A stretch of DNA of 58,510 nt from Micrococcales bacterium (GCA_016212425.1 JACRGJ010000102.1:1-58510); one strand, 5' to 3'; shown: positions 17,542 through 26,070, numbered from the stretch's first letter. A program made the numbers and translations. Notes: generated by a model from the sequence alone, not told the origin.

Positions 17542-17721
17542 GTGACCTCGCGGCGCCTCGCCTGGATCGTCGGCATCGCCGTCGCCGCGGTGCTCGCCGT
17601 GGTCCTCACGATCAACGGCATCCGCAGCGCCCAGGTGAACCAGCGGCTCCGCGACTGCGAACTCGCCAACCCGGTCGGCACCGCGGCGTACGAGGTGTGC
17701 GCCGAGCGAGCCCGACAGTAG
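17542..17721 (+). CDS. Small single-pass membrane protein, unknown function
   Basis: A 59-residue reading frame from GTG. It has a basic start (TSRRLAW), one hydrophobic helix (about residues 7-28, IVGIAVAAVLAVVLTING), then a polar tail with two cysteines (RDCELANP and YEVCAER) predicted to face outside. I do not recognise a family. Support for a real gene comes from the TAGGGT box six bases before the start, the membrane-protein composition and the snug fit between the MFS stop (20 bases) and the convergent TadG-like stop (10 bases). The two outside cysteines could form a disulfide. Confidence 0.6.
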   Translation: MTSRRLAWIVGIAVAAVLAVVLTINGIRSAQVNQRLRDCELANPVGTAAYEVCAERARQ

Positions 17722-17731
17722 CGGGCAGGGG

Positions 17732-18181
17732 TTAGCGGAACACGCTGCGGGCGGTGGTCGTGACCTGAAGGCGGATGCCGTCGGGCACGAACAGAGTCAC
17801 CACCGGCGGTCGCCACCATCCGCTGAGGCTGACGCGAGCGGTGCGGCCGTCGTCCGTCCCGGCACCCTCGAGCCGCAACTGCTCGACCCGGCTCGTCGAC
17901 GCGATGTCGAGGTAGCCGCGCGCCGCGGCGGCGACCGACGCATCGGTCAGTCGCGGACGCGGAACCTCGCCGGCCGCGAGCCCCCCCTCGATCGGGAAGG
18001 ACTCCGCTCCGGCGAGCGCGGCGCCGTCGGCGATCGAATAGAGGCGCTTGCGCTCGAGGTAGAGGGAGGTCGCGGCGCTGACGACCAGCACGAGCGCGAC
18101 GGCGAGGGCGGTGAACACGGCGATCAGCGGCAGGATGGAGCCCTCCTCGTCGTGGACGCTCACGGCGGCACGGACGCTCAC
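17732..18181 (-). CDS. TadG-like pilus-associated/helicase-secretion neighbourhood protein
   Basis: A 149-residue protein with one N-terminal hydrophobic segment, EEGSILPLIAVFTALAVALVL (about residues 11-31), followed by ERKRLYSIADGAALAGAES, the motif typical of the Rv3654c/TadG-type proteins at the end of actinobacterial Tad clusters. The pseudopilin cleavage glycine is present (EEG-SILP), but the glutamate at position +5 is missing. The GTG start overlaps the upstream stop (GTGA). It would be the last gene of the four-gene minus-strand group 17732-19271. The role is inferred from cluster position. Confidence 0.78.
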   Translation of the reverse strand: MSVRAAVSVHDEEGSILPLIAVFTALAVALVLVVSAATSLYLERKRLYSIADGAALAGAESFPIEGGLAAGEVPRPRLTDASVAAAARGYLDIASTSRVEQLRLEGAGTDDGRTARVSLSGWWRPPVVTLFVPDGIRLQVTTTARSVFR

Positions 18182-18672
18182 GGCTGCGGCGCCGCCGGGT
18201 GGAAACGGGAGACGGGCTGCGTCGCCGTCGAGGACACCGGGATGCCCGGCGGCGCGCTCATGCCGAGGAAGACGGGGAAGAGCGGCAGCGGCACGATGCT
18301 CGAGACGGTGACGCTCACGCGCCCGTTGCGGCTGAGGCAGTTCGCGGGCGTCGGCGCGCAGGACAGCGAGACCGTGGCGGCTCCGGCGTCGAGCCCGTAG
18401 TCGGCGAGCGTCACGGCGACAGCCGCCTCGGCGTCCCGGGCCGCGGCGTCGGCGGAGGCGGCGGTCGCCACCATGCGCGCGGACTGCCGCGCGGCGCCCT
18501 CCACTCCGAGGGCCCCGGCCTGCACCGCGCCCACCGCGACGACGAGGTAGAGGATCGGGACGAGGAGGAGCACGCCCGCGCCGATGAACTCGAGAGCCGC
18601 GTTGCCGTCCTCACGGCCGAGCGCTCGGCCGACGCGCCGGAGGGTATCAGCCGATCGTCTCGAGCGCGGCAT
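18178..18672 (-). CDS. TadE-like pseudopilin
   Basis: A 164-residue protein with a basic head (RRVGRALGRED), a class III prepilin-type site G-NAAL-EF, and one hydrophobic helix (about residues 27-55), followed by an extracytoplasmic domain with two cysteines (LSCAPTPANCLS). In Tad systems TadE proteins are minor pilins processed by a TadV-type peptidase; no such peptidase is in this window. Its start lies 26 bases inside the upstream TadE gene and no later start codon is available. Confidence 0.83.
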   Translation of the reverse strand: MPRSRRSADTLRRVGRALGREDGNAALEFIGAGVLLLVPILYLVVAVGAVQAGALGVEGAARQSARMVATAASADAAARDAEAAVAVTLADYGLDAGAATVSLSCAPTPANCLSRNGRVSVTVSSIVPLPLFPVFLGMSAPPGIPVSSTATQPVSRFHPAAPQP

Positions 18673-19060
18673 GCCCTGCCACCTCCATCGACCCCTCGGG
18701 CCCGAGCAGACCGATCACCGGCAGGGGCGCCCGCACGGTGACCTGCGCGACACGGCTGCCGTTCCAGTCGGCGTAGGACGCGCGGACATCGGTCGCGTAC
18801 TCGGCGCCGAGCGTCGTCGAGATAAGCTCGCGGGTACGCTCCGCGCCGGCGTCGAGAGTGCTGTCCGCGAGCGCCGCCTGCCTGGCCCCTTCGGCGGCCG
18901 CATCCAGGGCGGTATTGCGCACGAACACCGCGAGCGCGAACTGCACGACCCCGAGCACGAGGAAGACGAGCAGCACCGACACCATCGCGAACTCCGCCGG
19001 CGCCGACCCGCGATCCTCTCGCCAGAGCCGGCACAGGATCGCGTCGGGTCGGGCGCTCAT
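18647..19060 (-). CDS. TadE-family pseudopilin
   Basis: A 137-residue TadE protein. The prepilin-like site is G-SAPA-EF near residue 18, followed by the hydrophobic helix AMVSVLLVFLVLGVVQFALA and the conserved RNTALDAAAEGARQAA stretch that marks the TadE family. GGAGAG precedes the ATG. It is the second gene of the minus-strand group, 22 bases after the small pilin-like gene. Confidence 0.88.
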   Translation of the reverse strand: MSARPDAILCRLWREDRGSAPAEFAMVSVLLVFLVLGVVQFALAVFVRNTALDAAAEGARQAALADSTLDAGAERTRELISTTLGAEYATDVRASYADWNGSRVAQVTVRAPLPVIGLLGPEGSMEVAGHAALETIG

Positions 19061-19082
19061 CCGCTCTCCGCCCCGAGCCCGC

Positions 19083-19271
19083 TCACAGCCCGGACACCCG
19101 GGCGATCGCCTGCTGGAAGAGGTTCCCGAGCGCCGGACCGGCGAGGGCCCAGATGACGATCACCAGTCCGGCCGTCATCAGGGTGATGAGCACCCAGCCG
19201 GGCACGTCGCCGCGCTCCTCCCGCAAGAGGATCGCCAGCCGGACGTAGAGGGAGTTCAGACGCGCGCGCAT
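19083..19271 (-). CDS. Small pilin-like membrane protein of the Tad-like group
   Basis: A 62-residue protein with a basic N-terminus ending LREERGDVPGW and one hydrophobic helix (about residues 26-45), then a short amphipathic end. Size and placement match Flp-type pilins or the small companion in actinobacterial Tad clusters, but the +5 glutamate of Flp pilins is replaced (G-DVPG-W), so it may be a structural companion instead of the pilus subunit. It is the first gene of this group; the NYN gene upstream runs the other way. Confidence 0.65.
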   Translation of the reverse strand: MRARLNSLYVRLAILLREERGDVPGWVLITLMTAGLVIVIWALAGPALGNLFQQAIARVSGL

Positions 19272-19351
19272 GCCCGCATCCTGCTCCGATCCGCGATCCC
19301 ACCGCGGGAGTTGTCCACAGGCGCAGTCCGGAGGGCACCGGTGCCCCCCGA

Positions 19352-19357
19352 TAGGCT
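19352..19357 (+). promoter_or_regulatory. -10 box of the NYN-domain gene (TAGGCT)
   Basis: TAGGCT ends 6 bases before the ATG at 19364, predicting a leaderless transcript. Confidence 0.5.
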
Positions 19358-19363
19358 CGCGCC

Positions 19364-20275
19364 ATGCCGGATGCCTCCACTGCGCGCGTCGCGGTCTACA
19401 TCGACTTCGACAACATCGTCATGTCGCGCTACGACCAGGTGCACCGCACCGGCCGGCGTGATACCCCGTGGCGCAACGACGATGCCCGCAACTCGGAGAA
19501 GAACGAGCACGGGGCCGACATCGAGCAGAAGCTGTGGCGTGCCCGCGTCGACATCGGCGCGATCCTCGACTACGCCTCCTCATTCGGCTCGATCGTCATC
19601 TCCCGGGCCTACGCCGACTGGTCGGTGCCGGCGAACGCGGGTTACCGCCGCGACGTGGTCGACCGCGCGATCGATTTGACCCAGCTGTTCACCGTCACCT
19701 CGGGGCTGAAGAACGGCGCCGACATCCGCCTCTCCGTCGACATCGTCGAGGACCTGTTCCGCCTGCCCGACGTCACCCACGTCGTGATCGTCGCCGGAGA
19801 CTCCGACTACATCGCCCTCGCGCAGCGGGCGAAGCGGCTCGGGCGTCTCGTCGTCGGCATCGGCGTCTCCGGATCCACCAGCTCCGCGCTCATCTCCGCG
19901 TGCGACGTGTTCACCCTCTACGACGACCTGCCCGACCTGCAGGAGCCGGCGGTCACGGGCGGCGAAGCGGATGCGGCGCCGGCACCCGCCGCTCCGGAGA
20001 CCTCGGCCGCTCGAGAGCCCTCGAAGCGGGACCGCGACGCGGCGACCGAGCTGCTCGTGCGCGCCCTGCGCCTCGTCGAGGACAAGAACGACGAGGACTG
20101 GCAGTTCCAGGGCGACCTGAAGCAGCAGATGCTGCGACTCAACCCCGCCTTCAAGGAGAAGCCGCTCGGTTTCCGCACCTTCACCGAGTTCCTCGAGGGT
20201 CAGAAGCGGGTCGCCGAGATCCGCAACGGCACCCAGGCGAACGAGCGCCGGGTGCGTCTGCGCGAGCGCGGCTGA
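19364..20275 (+). CDS. NYN-domain RNase with C-terminal OST-HTH/LOTUS domain
   Basis: A 303-residue protein. The N-terminal NYN domain (PIN-like nuclease fold, about residues 8-188) opens with VAVYIDFDNIVMS and contains NGADIRLSVDIVEDL and VIVAGDSDYIALA, which supply the acidic metal-binding residues. A polar, Ala-rich linker (about 190-220) leads to a LOTUS/OST-HTH domain (about 222-300) with DDWQFQGDLKQQMLRLNPAF-like sequence that binds RNA. Related proteins are thought to cleave structured RNA. There is no operon partner. The assignment to domains is secure; the target RNA is unknown. Confidence 0.87.
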   Translation: MPDASTARVAVYIDFDNIVMSRYDQVHRTGRRDTPWRNDDARNSEKNEHGADIEQKLWRARVDIGAILDYASSFGSIVISRAYADWSVPANAGYRRDVVDRAIDLTQLFTVTSGLKNGADIRLSVDIVEDLFRLPDVTHVVIVAGDSDYIALAQRAKRLGRLVVGIGVSGSTSSALISACDVFTLYDDLPDLQEPAVTGGEADAAPAPAAPETSAAREPSKRDRDAATELLVRALRLVEDKNDEDWQFQGDLKQQMLRLNPAFKEKPLGFRTFTEFLEGQKRVAEIRNGTQANERRVRLRERG

Positions 20276-20373
20276 AATCATCCCGGCGGAGTACGCCCGG
20301 GCACAGCGAGCGCCGAGGGTGCGCACGTACCGTGGTCCTGCGGCCCGCCGTCCCGCCGCATCGAGGTGACACC

Positions 20374-21450
20374 ATGAACCGATACGCCCGCTGGATCCCC
20401 GCGGTGGCCGTCCCCGCGCTCGTCGTCGCCGGCGCGATCGCCGTCCCGGCGGTCGCGAGCGCCGCCCCGACGCTGCCCGAGAAGAGCCCGGCCCAGGTGC
20501 TGGCGATGGTCGCCGACGCGAAGGGTGTCTCCTACTCCGGCACCCTAGAGCAGAGCTCGAACCTCGGACTGCCGCAGCTGCCGGCTTCGGCAGCATCCCC
20601 TCACGCGGCGGCCTCGGACTCCACCGCGGCCGACCTGCTGCAGCTGCTCAGCCGCACCAACCGCATCCGCGTCTACGTGGACGGGGAGACGAAGCAGCGG
20701 GTGCAGGTGCTCGACGACCTCGCCGAGCGCGACGTGGTCCGCAACGGCTCGACGGTGTGGACCTGGGACTCGAAGGGCAGGAAGGCCACGAAGGTGACCC
20801 TGCCGTCGAAGGGCGCCGCGACGAAGTCCGACAGCACGGTCACGCCCGCCAGCCTCGCGGCGAAGCTGATCGCGGCGGTGCAGCCCGCCACCCAGCTGAG
20901 CGTGTCGAGCACCGCGAGCATCGCCGGGCGCGACGCGTACCAGCTGACGATGACGCCGAAGACGGCCGGCACGCTCGTGCGGGATGTCGTGCTGTCCGTC
21001 GACGCGAAGACCGGCCTTCCGCTCCAGGTGCGGGTGGATGCGACAGGCCAGAAGGCCGCCGCGGTCACGGTCGGCTTCACGGCGATCGACTACGGCAAGC
21101 CCGACGCGAAGCTCTTCGACTTCTCCGCACCGAGCGGTGCGAAAGTCACCACGAAGGACCTCTCGCAGGCGAAGCGGCCCGAGGGGAACCACGGTGCGGT
21201 GCCGCAGGGTGCGGATGCCGCGCGCCCGTCGACCGTCGGCACCGGCTGGTCGACGATCGCCGTGCTGCCCGCGGCATCCGACGACCGCTCCCGCGGGCTG
21301 CAGAGCCAGAAGCTGTTCGGCCAGCTGACGCAGAAGGTCGCCGGCGGCAGTGCCGTGCAGACCTCCCTCGTCTCGGTGCTGTTCGCGGACGACGGACGCG
21401 TGCTCGTCGGCGCCGTGCCGGTCAGCGCGCTGCAGGCCGCGGCCGGCTGA
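20374..21450 (+). CDS. Secreted LolA/RseB-like protein
   Basis: A 358-residue exported protein. The signal peptide is residues 1-31 with a likely cut after ASA (AVASA-AP). The mature part begins with a KSPAQVLAMVADAKGVSYSGTLEQSS motif and continues with a half-barrel pattern of alternating strands (VWTWDSKGRKATKVTLP) as in LolA, RseB and DUF2092 proteins, which bind acyl chains or lipoproteins. GAGGTG lies eight bases before the ATG. It is immediately upstream of an ABC ATPase and permease, suggesting that it serves as the extracytoplasmic part of that exporter or senses its cargo. Confidence 0.8.
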   Translation: MNRYARWIPAVAVPALVVAGAIAVPAVASAAPTLPEKSPAQVLAMVADAKGVSYSGTLEQSSNLGLPQLPASAASPHAAASDSTAADLLQLLSRTNRIRVYVDGETKQRVQVLDDLAERDVVRNGSTVWTWDSKGRKATKVTLPSKGAATKSDSTVTPASLAAKLIAAVQPATQLSVSSTASIAGRDAYQLTMTPKTAGTLVRDVVLSVDAKTGLPLQVRVDATGQKAAAVTVGFTAIDYGKPDAKLFDFSAPSGAKVTTKDLSQAKRPEGNHGAVPQGADAARPSTVGTGWSTIAVLPAASDDRSRGLQSQKLFGQLTQKVAGGSAVQTSLVSVLFADDGRVLVGAVPVSALQAAAG

Positions 21451-21462
21451 CCGGCGAACGCG

Positions 21463-22413
21463 GTGCCCCAGCTCGCGATCGAGACGCACGGGCTGACCAA
21501 GCGCTTCGGCGCGCAGCTCGCCGTCGATGGACTCGACCTCGCGGTGCCAGCGGGCACCGTGTTCGGATTCCTCGGGCCCAACGGCTCGGGCAAGACCACG
21601 ACCATCCGGATGCTGCTCGGGCTCGCCTCCTCGACCGACGGGGAGATCCGGATGCTCGAGGAGGCGATGCCGTCGGCGATCGAATCGGTGCTCCCCCGCG
21701 TCGGCGCGCTCGTGGAGGGACCCGCGTTCTACCCGTTCCTCTCCGGACGGGCGAACCTGTTGCGGCTCGACGCTGCCGACCGCCGCTCGCCGCTCGGCAC
21801 GCGTCGGGCACGGGTGGACGCCGCGCTCGAGAGGGTCGGGTTGACCGCGGCGGCGCGCAAACGCGCGCACGCCTACTCCCTCGGCATGAAGCAGCGGCTG
21901 GGGCTCGCGAACGCGCTGCTGGCTCCGCGCGACCTGCTGATCCTGGACGAGCCGACCAACGGGCTTGACCCGCAAGGCACCCGCGAGGTGCGCGCGATCA
22001 TCCGCTCGGTCGCCGACGAGGGAGCGACGGTGTTCGTCTCCTCGCACCTGCTCAGCGAGATCGAGCAGCTGTGCTCCCATGTCGCCGTGATGAGCCGCGG
22101 ACGGCTGGTCGCGCAGGGCACCCTTCAGGAACTGCGTGCCCAGAGCATCCGGCGTCTCGTCGTGCTCAGCCCCGACCCCGACGCGGCGCGGCGCGTGCTC
22201 GCGGGACTCGGACTCGCGCCGTCGGTGCGGGTTTGTCCGGATGGGGGCGCGGAGCTCACCGCGGAACTGCCGGACCCGACCATGCTTGCGGAGAACGCCA
22301 CGCGCGCGCTCGTCGAGGCCGGCGTGCGGGTGCGCGGGATCGCCGTGGCCGGCGAGACGCTCGAGGAGCGCTTCGTCGCCCTCACCGGGGAGGGCTTCGA
22401 TGTTGCTGGCTAG
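21463..22413 (+). CDS. ABC transporter ATP-binding protein
   Basis: A 316-residue nucleotide-binding subunit. Walker A is GPNGSGKTTT (about residue 40), the signature is YSLGMKQRLGLANALL, and Walker B is LLILDEPTNGLDPQG. The C-terminal 90 residues form the regulatory extension typical of ABC-2/bacitracin-type exporters. The GTG start is 12 bases after the LolA-like gene; its end overlaps the permease start by 14 bases, so the three genes form one operon. Substrate is unknown. Confidence 0.92.
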   Translation: MPQLAIETHGLTKRFGAQLAVDGLDLAVPAGTVFGFLGPNGSGKTTTIRMLLGLASSTDGEIRMLEEAMPSAIESVLPRVGALVEGPAFYPFLSGRANLLRLDAADRRSPLGTRRARVDAALERVGLTAAARKRAHAYSLGMKQRLGLANALLAPRDLLILDEPTNGLDPQGTREVRAIIRSVADEGATVFVSSHLLSEIEQLCSHVAVMSRGRLVAQGTLQELRAQSIRRLVVLSPDPDAARRVLAGLGLAPSVRVCPDGGAELTAELPDPTMLAENATRALVEAGVRVRGIAVAGETLEERFVALTGEGFDVAG

Positions 22414-23203
22414 CGAACTGGGCACGCTGTTCCGCCGCGTGCGCACCATCGCGATGCTCGGCGCCCTCGCGCTGGTGCCGATCCTCATCGCCGTCGCGGT
22501 GAAGGTGACCACCGCGGGCGACTCGGGCCGCGGGCCGGCGTTCCTCGACCAGATCACCCAGAACGGCCTGTTCGTCGCCTTCACCGCACTGGTCGTCTCG
22601 ATCCCGCTGTTCCTGCCGATGACGGTGGGCGTGGTGGCGGGCGACACGATAGCCGGGGAGGCGAGCCACGGCACTCTCCGCTACCTTCTCGTCGCCCCCT
22701 CGGGTCGGCTGCGCCTGCTCGCCGTCAAGTACGCAGGCGCCGCCGCGTTCTGCCTCGCCGCGACGAGCGTGGTCGTGGTCTCGGGGGTGATCGTCGGCGC
22801 CCTCCTCTTCCCGGTGCGCGACGTGACCCTGCTCTCCGGCGACACCATCGGCCCGGGCGACTTCGCCATCCGGTGCGTGCTGCTGGCCGGCTACGTCGTG
22901 CTCTCGCTGCTCGGGCTCTCGGCGATCGGCCTGTTCATCTCCACCCTGACCTCGGTGCCGGTGGGCGCGATGGCCGCCACCATCGTGCTGTCGGCGGTGT
23001 CGCAGATCCTCGACAACCTCCCCCAGCTCGAGGCGATCCAGCCCTACCTGTTCAGCCACCTCTGGCTCGGCTTCGGCGACCTGCTCCGCCAGCCGATCTC
23101 TTGGGACTCCTACGGGCAGAACGCGCTGCTGCAGCTCGGCTACGTCACGGTGTTCGGCGGCGCGGCGGTCTGGCGCTTCCTGACCAAGGACGTGCTCAGC
23201 TAG
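22400..23203 (+). CDS. ABC-2 family transporter permease
   Basis: A 267-residue membrane subunit with six hydrophobic segments and the ABC-2 hallmark GDTIAGEASHGTLRYLLVAPSGR near residue 85, where the cytoplasmic coupling helix lies. It pairs with the preceding ATPase gene, with which it overlaps by 14 bases. The C-terminal QPISWDSYGQNALLQLGY region faces outside before the last helix. Export of a lipid, peptide or drug is the family expectation. Confidence 0.9.
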   Translation: MLLASELGTLFRRVRTIAMLGALALVPILIAVAVKVTTAGDSGRGPAFLDQITQNGLFVAFTALVVSIPLFLPMTVGVVAGDTIAGEASHGTLRYLLVAPSGRLRLLAVKYAGAAAFCLAATSVVVVSGVIVGALLFPVRDVTLLSGDTIGPGDFAIRCVLLAGYVVLSLLGLSAIGLFISTLTSVPVGAMAATIVLSAVSQILDNLPQLEAIQPYLFSHLWLGFGDLLRQPISWDSYGQNALLQLGYVTVFGGAAVWRFLTKDVLS

Positions 23204-23225
23204 CGGAACAGCTCGACCGGGCCGG

Positions 23226-23783
23226 TCACGAGGACGAGACGGTCACCGCGACCGGGGTCGGGTTCGTGAAGAGGTCCAGGACGGGGCAGTGCGCATCGAC
23301 GGCCGCGCGCAGCTCGTCGTATCGCTCCTGGCTCTCCGGCCCCTCGATCCGCACGTCCAGGCGCACCTGGCTGAACCCGGCCCGCACGCTCTCGTCGATC
23401 CCGAACAGCTTGCGAGCGTCCAGATCGCCCTCGGCGGAGATGACGATGTCATCGACGCGCACACCGAGCTGCTGGGCGAATAGGCGGTAGACCACGATCT
23501 GGCATGAGATCAACGCTCCGAGCGCATACTCGACCGGGCTGGCGGCGACGTCGTCCCCGGCCAGGGCGGCCGGCTCGTCCACCACGAATTCGTGCTTGCC
23601 GGCGCGGATCACGCTCGCCACGGATCCCGCGGACAGGGCGGTTACCCGGTAGGTGAGCTGAGCGCTGGACGGAGTGGCCGCGATGCGGTCGGTCCAGGCG
23701 GAGCCGGCTGCGTCGAGACGGTCGGAGCGGACGTCGGGACCGACCTCGGGGACGAGCGCGGCGGGAGTGTCGGTCAGAGTCAT
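23226..23783 (-). CDS. OsmC-family protein
   Basis: A 185-residue member of the OsmC/YhfA family of thiol peroxidase-like or stress proteins. The OsmC helix is seen as ASPVEYALGALISCQIVVYRLFA, with a cysteine at the usual resolving position, and a second cysteine in DAHCPVLDLF. The ATG is fixed by a TAGGCT box seven bases upstream. It converges on the ABC permease with 22 bases between stops. The two cysteines at the family's catalytic places suggest hydroperoxide reduction, but substrate is not readable. Confidence 0.88.
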   Translation of the reverse strand: MTLTDTPAALVPEVGPDVRSDRLDAAGSAWTDRIAATPSSAQLTYRVTALSAGSVASVIRAGKHEFVVDEPAALAGDDVAASPVEYALGALISCQIVVYRLFAQQLGVRVDDIVISAEGDLDARKLFGIDESVRAGFSQVRLDVRIEGPESQERYDELRAAVDAHCPVLDLFTNPTPVAVTVSSS

Positions 23784-23790
23784 GAGCGCG

Positions 23791-23796
23791 AGCCTA
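23791..23796 (-). promoter_or_regulatory. -10 box of osmC-like gene (TAGGCT)
   Basis: On the minus strand TAGGCT ends 7 bases before the ATG at 23783, predicting a leaderless transcript. Confidence 0.5.
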
Positions 23797-23980
23797 GGAA
23801 GTCCGCGCACCGCTGTCCTGGGCCTCGTCACACGACGCAACGGAACGCGCTTCGGGCCGGGGATGTCCTGCCGCCACCCTCCGCCGCTGTCCCCCGAAGT
23901 GGCCCTCCCGTCCCCCGCGGCGACCCCCGCAGACTGGCAGGTGGGCACCGGCCGGTGTGCTCGGGGGTCGGGGGGACGCG

Positions 23981-26050
23981 ATGGCCGCGGGCGGATCAGC
24001 GGCGCGGGAGGCCGCGTATCAGCGCGAGCTCGCCGAGGAGCACGACCGTGCGGCCGCGGCGGCGCGAGAGCTGGTGCGGCGCTTCAACGCCGGAAGCCTC
24101 GGCGAGCGTCGGGTGCGGGAGGCGCTGCGTCCGCTCGAGTCGGTGGGGTACCGCATCCTGGAGGACCGGCAGTGGCCGGGCTCGTCCCGCGCCAACGTCG
24201 ACCTCGTCGTCATCGGACGGGGCGGGCTGTTCGTCGTCGACGCGAAGAACTGGGCCGAGGTCGAGGTGGTCGGAGCCGACGGCGCCACCCGGGTCTACCG
24301 CGGGCAGGAGGACGTCACCGACGAGCTGGCCCGACTCGCCGACCTGGCCGACACCATCGAGGCGCGGCTGGCGGAGCACGGCGTGGCGCCGAGCGTCATC
24401 CACCCCCTTGCGGTCTTCTCTCGGAATGCGGGCATCTCCGGACGGGTGCACACGGTCGAGCTGCTGTCGGAGTCGGATGCCGTGCGGCGCATGCTGAACG
24501 CCCCGACGGTGCTCTCGCATCGCCTCGTCGACCGGCTCGACGCCGCCGCGCGTCTGGTGATGCCCGAGCACAGCACGGGCCCGCGCCCGGTCGCCGTCGT
24601 CCTGCCGACGCCCGTGCGTCACCTCAGCCCCGTCGAGGATGCGCCCGTCGAGCTCCTCTCGAGGGAGGAGGTCGAGGCGGGCTTCCTCGCCGCGCATCTG
24701 GCAGAGCCCATCGAGGAGTGGATGACGTTCCTGCATCCGGAGCAGGTGGCGGTGGTGCGCCGCTCGTACTCCGGTCCGTCGCGCATCCGCGGCGCCGCCG
24801 GCACCGGGAAGACGGTGGTCGGCCTGCACCGCGCCGCGTACCTCGCCCGCACCCGCCCGGGTCGGGTGCTGGTGACGACCTTCGTGCGGACCCTGCCGGA
24901 CGTGCTCCGCGCGCTGCTGAGACGGTTGGCGCCCGACGTGGTCGACCGGGTGGACTTTCTCGGGGTGCACGAGGTCGCCAAGACCGTCCTCGTCGGCCAC
25001 GGCGTCCGGTACCGGGTCGACCCGGAGGAGGCGGACCGCGCCTGGGCGACCGCGTGGCGGGAGTCGCCCGCGCATCCGGAGCTGGCCGCACTCGAATCCG
25101 ACCACGAGTACTGGCGCGACGAGGTCCGTCTGGTGATCAAGGGACGCGGCATCACCGCCCTGGCCGAGTACGAGGACTGCGCCAGGACGGGGCGCCGACG
25201 AGCGCTCACGCAGTCCCAGCGCGGCGCCGTCTGGGGCCTCTTCGAGGACTACGACCGCGAGCTGCGGAGGCGTCAGGTGTGGGACTTCCCCGATGTCGTC
25301 GCGGGCGCCCGCGCCTGCCTCACCGAGGCGCAGGACCACCGGTGGAGTTCGGTCGTCGTCGACGAGGCGCAGGACCTCAGCGCCGCGATGGTGGGGCTGC
25401 TGCACGATCTGGTCGGCGACGCGCCCGACGGGCTCACCCTCATCGGCGACGGGCAGCAGAGCATCTACCCCGGCGGTTACACGCTCGGCGAGCTCGGCAT
25501 CTCCCTGGCCGGCCGGGGGGTCGTGATGACCCGCAACTACCGCAACACGGTCGAGATCGCCGATTTCGCCCGGGAGTTGCTGCGCGGCGACGAGTTCGCC
25601 GACATCGAGGGCGGGCGCGGCTCGGCGGACGTCGCCGAGCTGATGCGCCACGGGCCGGTTCCCGCGCTCGAGCGCTTCGCCTCGCGCACCGCCCATGACC
25701 GGGCCTTCGCCGCGCACCTGCACTCCCTCGTCGAGCGCGGCATCCGGGCCGGCGACATCGGCGTGCTGACCCGTACCAACCGGGACGCGGAGAACGCGGC
25801 CGAATACCTCAAGCGGATGGGCATCCCCACGGTTCTGCTGACGCGCTGGGACGGGGCGAGGATCGACGCGGTCAAGGTGGGCACGACGTACCGCGCGAAG
25901 GGGCTCGAGTTCGCGCAGGTGGCGCTGCTGCGCGTGCCGGGACGGGTTCTGGACGAGCCGGACGGCTCGGAGCGGCGGATGCTGGAACGGCGCGCCGTGT
26001 ACGTCGCGGCGACGCGCGCCCGGGACGGGCTCTGGGTCGGAGTGGTCTGA
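23981..26050 (+). CDS. NERD nuclease-domain / UvrD-like superfamily 1 helicase fusion
   Basis: A 689-residue two-domain protein. A basic/acidic helical head (residues 1-35) precedes the NERD domain (about 38-160), with the nuclease-like motif VDLVVIGRGGLFVVDAKNW (Asp ... Asp-x-Lys). The rest is a superfamily 1A helicase: Walker A GAAGTGKT (about residue 272), Walker B VVVDEAQDLS, motif III GDGQQSIYPGG, motif V YRAKGLEFAQV and motif VI YVAATRARD. It would cut and unwind DNA, or remodel nucleic acids, in repair or defence. The ATG at 23981 follows GGGGGG; an in-frame GTG lies 24 bases earlier. It stands alone between osmC and gatB. Confidence 0.88.
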   Translation: MAAGGSAAREAAYQRELAEEHDRAAAAARELVRRFNAGSLGERRVREALRPLESVGYRILEDRQWPGSSRANVDLVVIGRGGLFVVDAKNWAEVEVVGADGATRVYRGQEDVTDELARLADLADTIEARLAEHGVAPSVIHPLAVFSRNAGISGRVHTVELLSESDAVRRMLNAPTVLSHRLVDRLDAAARLVMPEHSTGPRPVAVVLPTPVRHLSPVEDAPVELLSREEVEAGFLAAHLAEPIEEWMTFLHPEQVAVVRRSYSGPSRIRGAAGTGKTVVGLHRAAYLARTRPGRVLVTTFVRTLPDVLRALLRRLAPDVVDRVDFLGVHEVAKTVLVGHGVRYRVDPEEADRAWATAWRESPAHPELAALESDHEYWRDEVRLVIKGRGITALAEYEDCARTGRRRALTQSQRGAVWGLFEDYDRELRRRQVWDFPDVVAGARACLTEAQDHRWSSVVVDEAQDLSAAMVGLLHDLVGDAPDGLTLIGDGQQSIYPGGYTLGELGISLAGRGVVMTRNYRNTVEIADFARELLRGDEFADIEGGRGSADVAELMRHGPVPALERFASRTAHDRAFAAHLHSLVERGIRAGDIGVLTRTNRDAENAAEYLKRMGIPTVLLTRWDGARIDAVKVGTTYRAKGLEFAQVALLRVPGRVLDEPDGSERRMLERRAVYVAATRARDGLWVGVV

Positions 26051-26070
26051 CGCCCCGCGGCGGCGGACGA

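Noticed and set aside
23957-23980. Upstream GTG start of the NERD-helicase gene
   Set aside because: It adds eight Gly-rich residues only, and the GGGGGG before the ATG at 23981 is a better-placed ribosome binding site.
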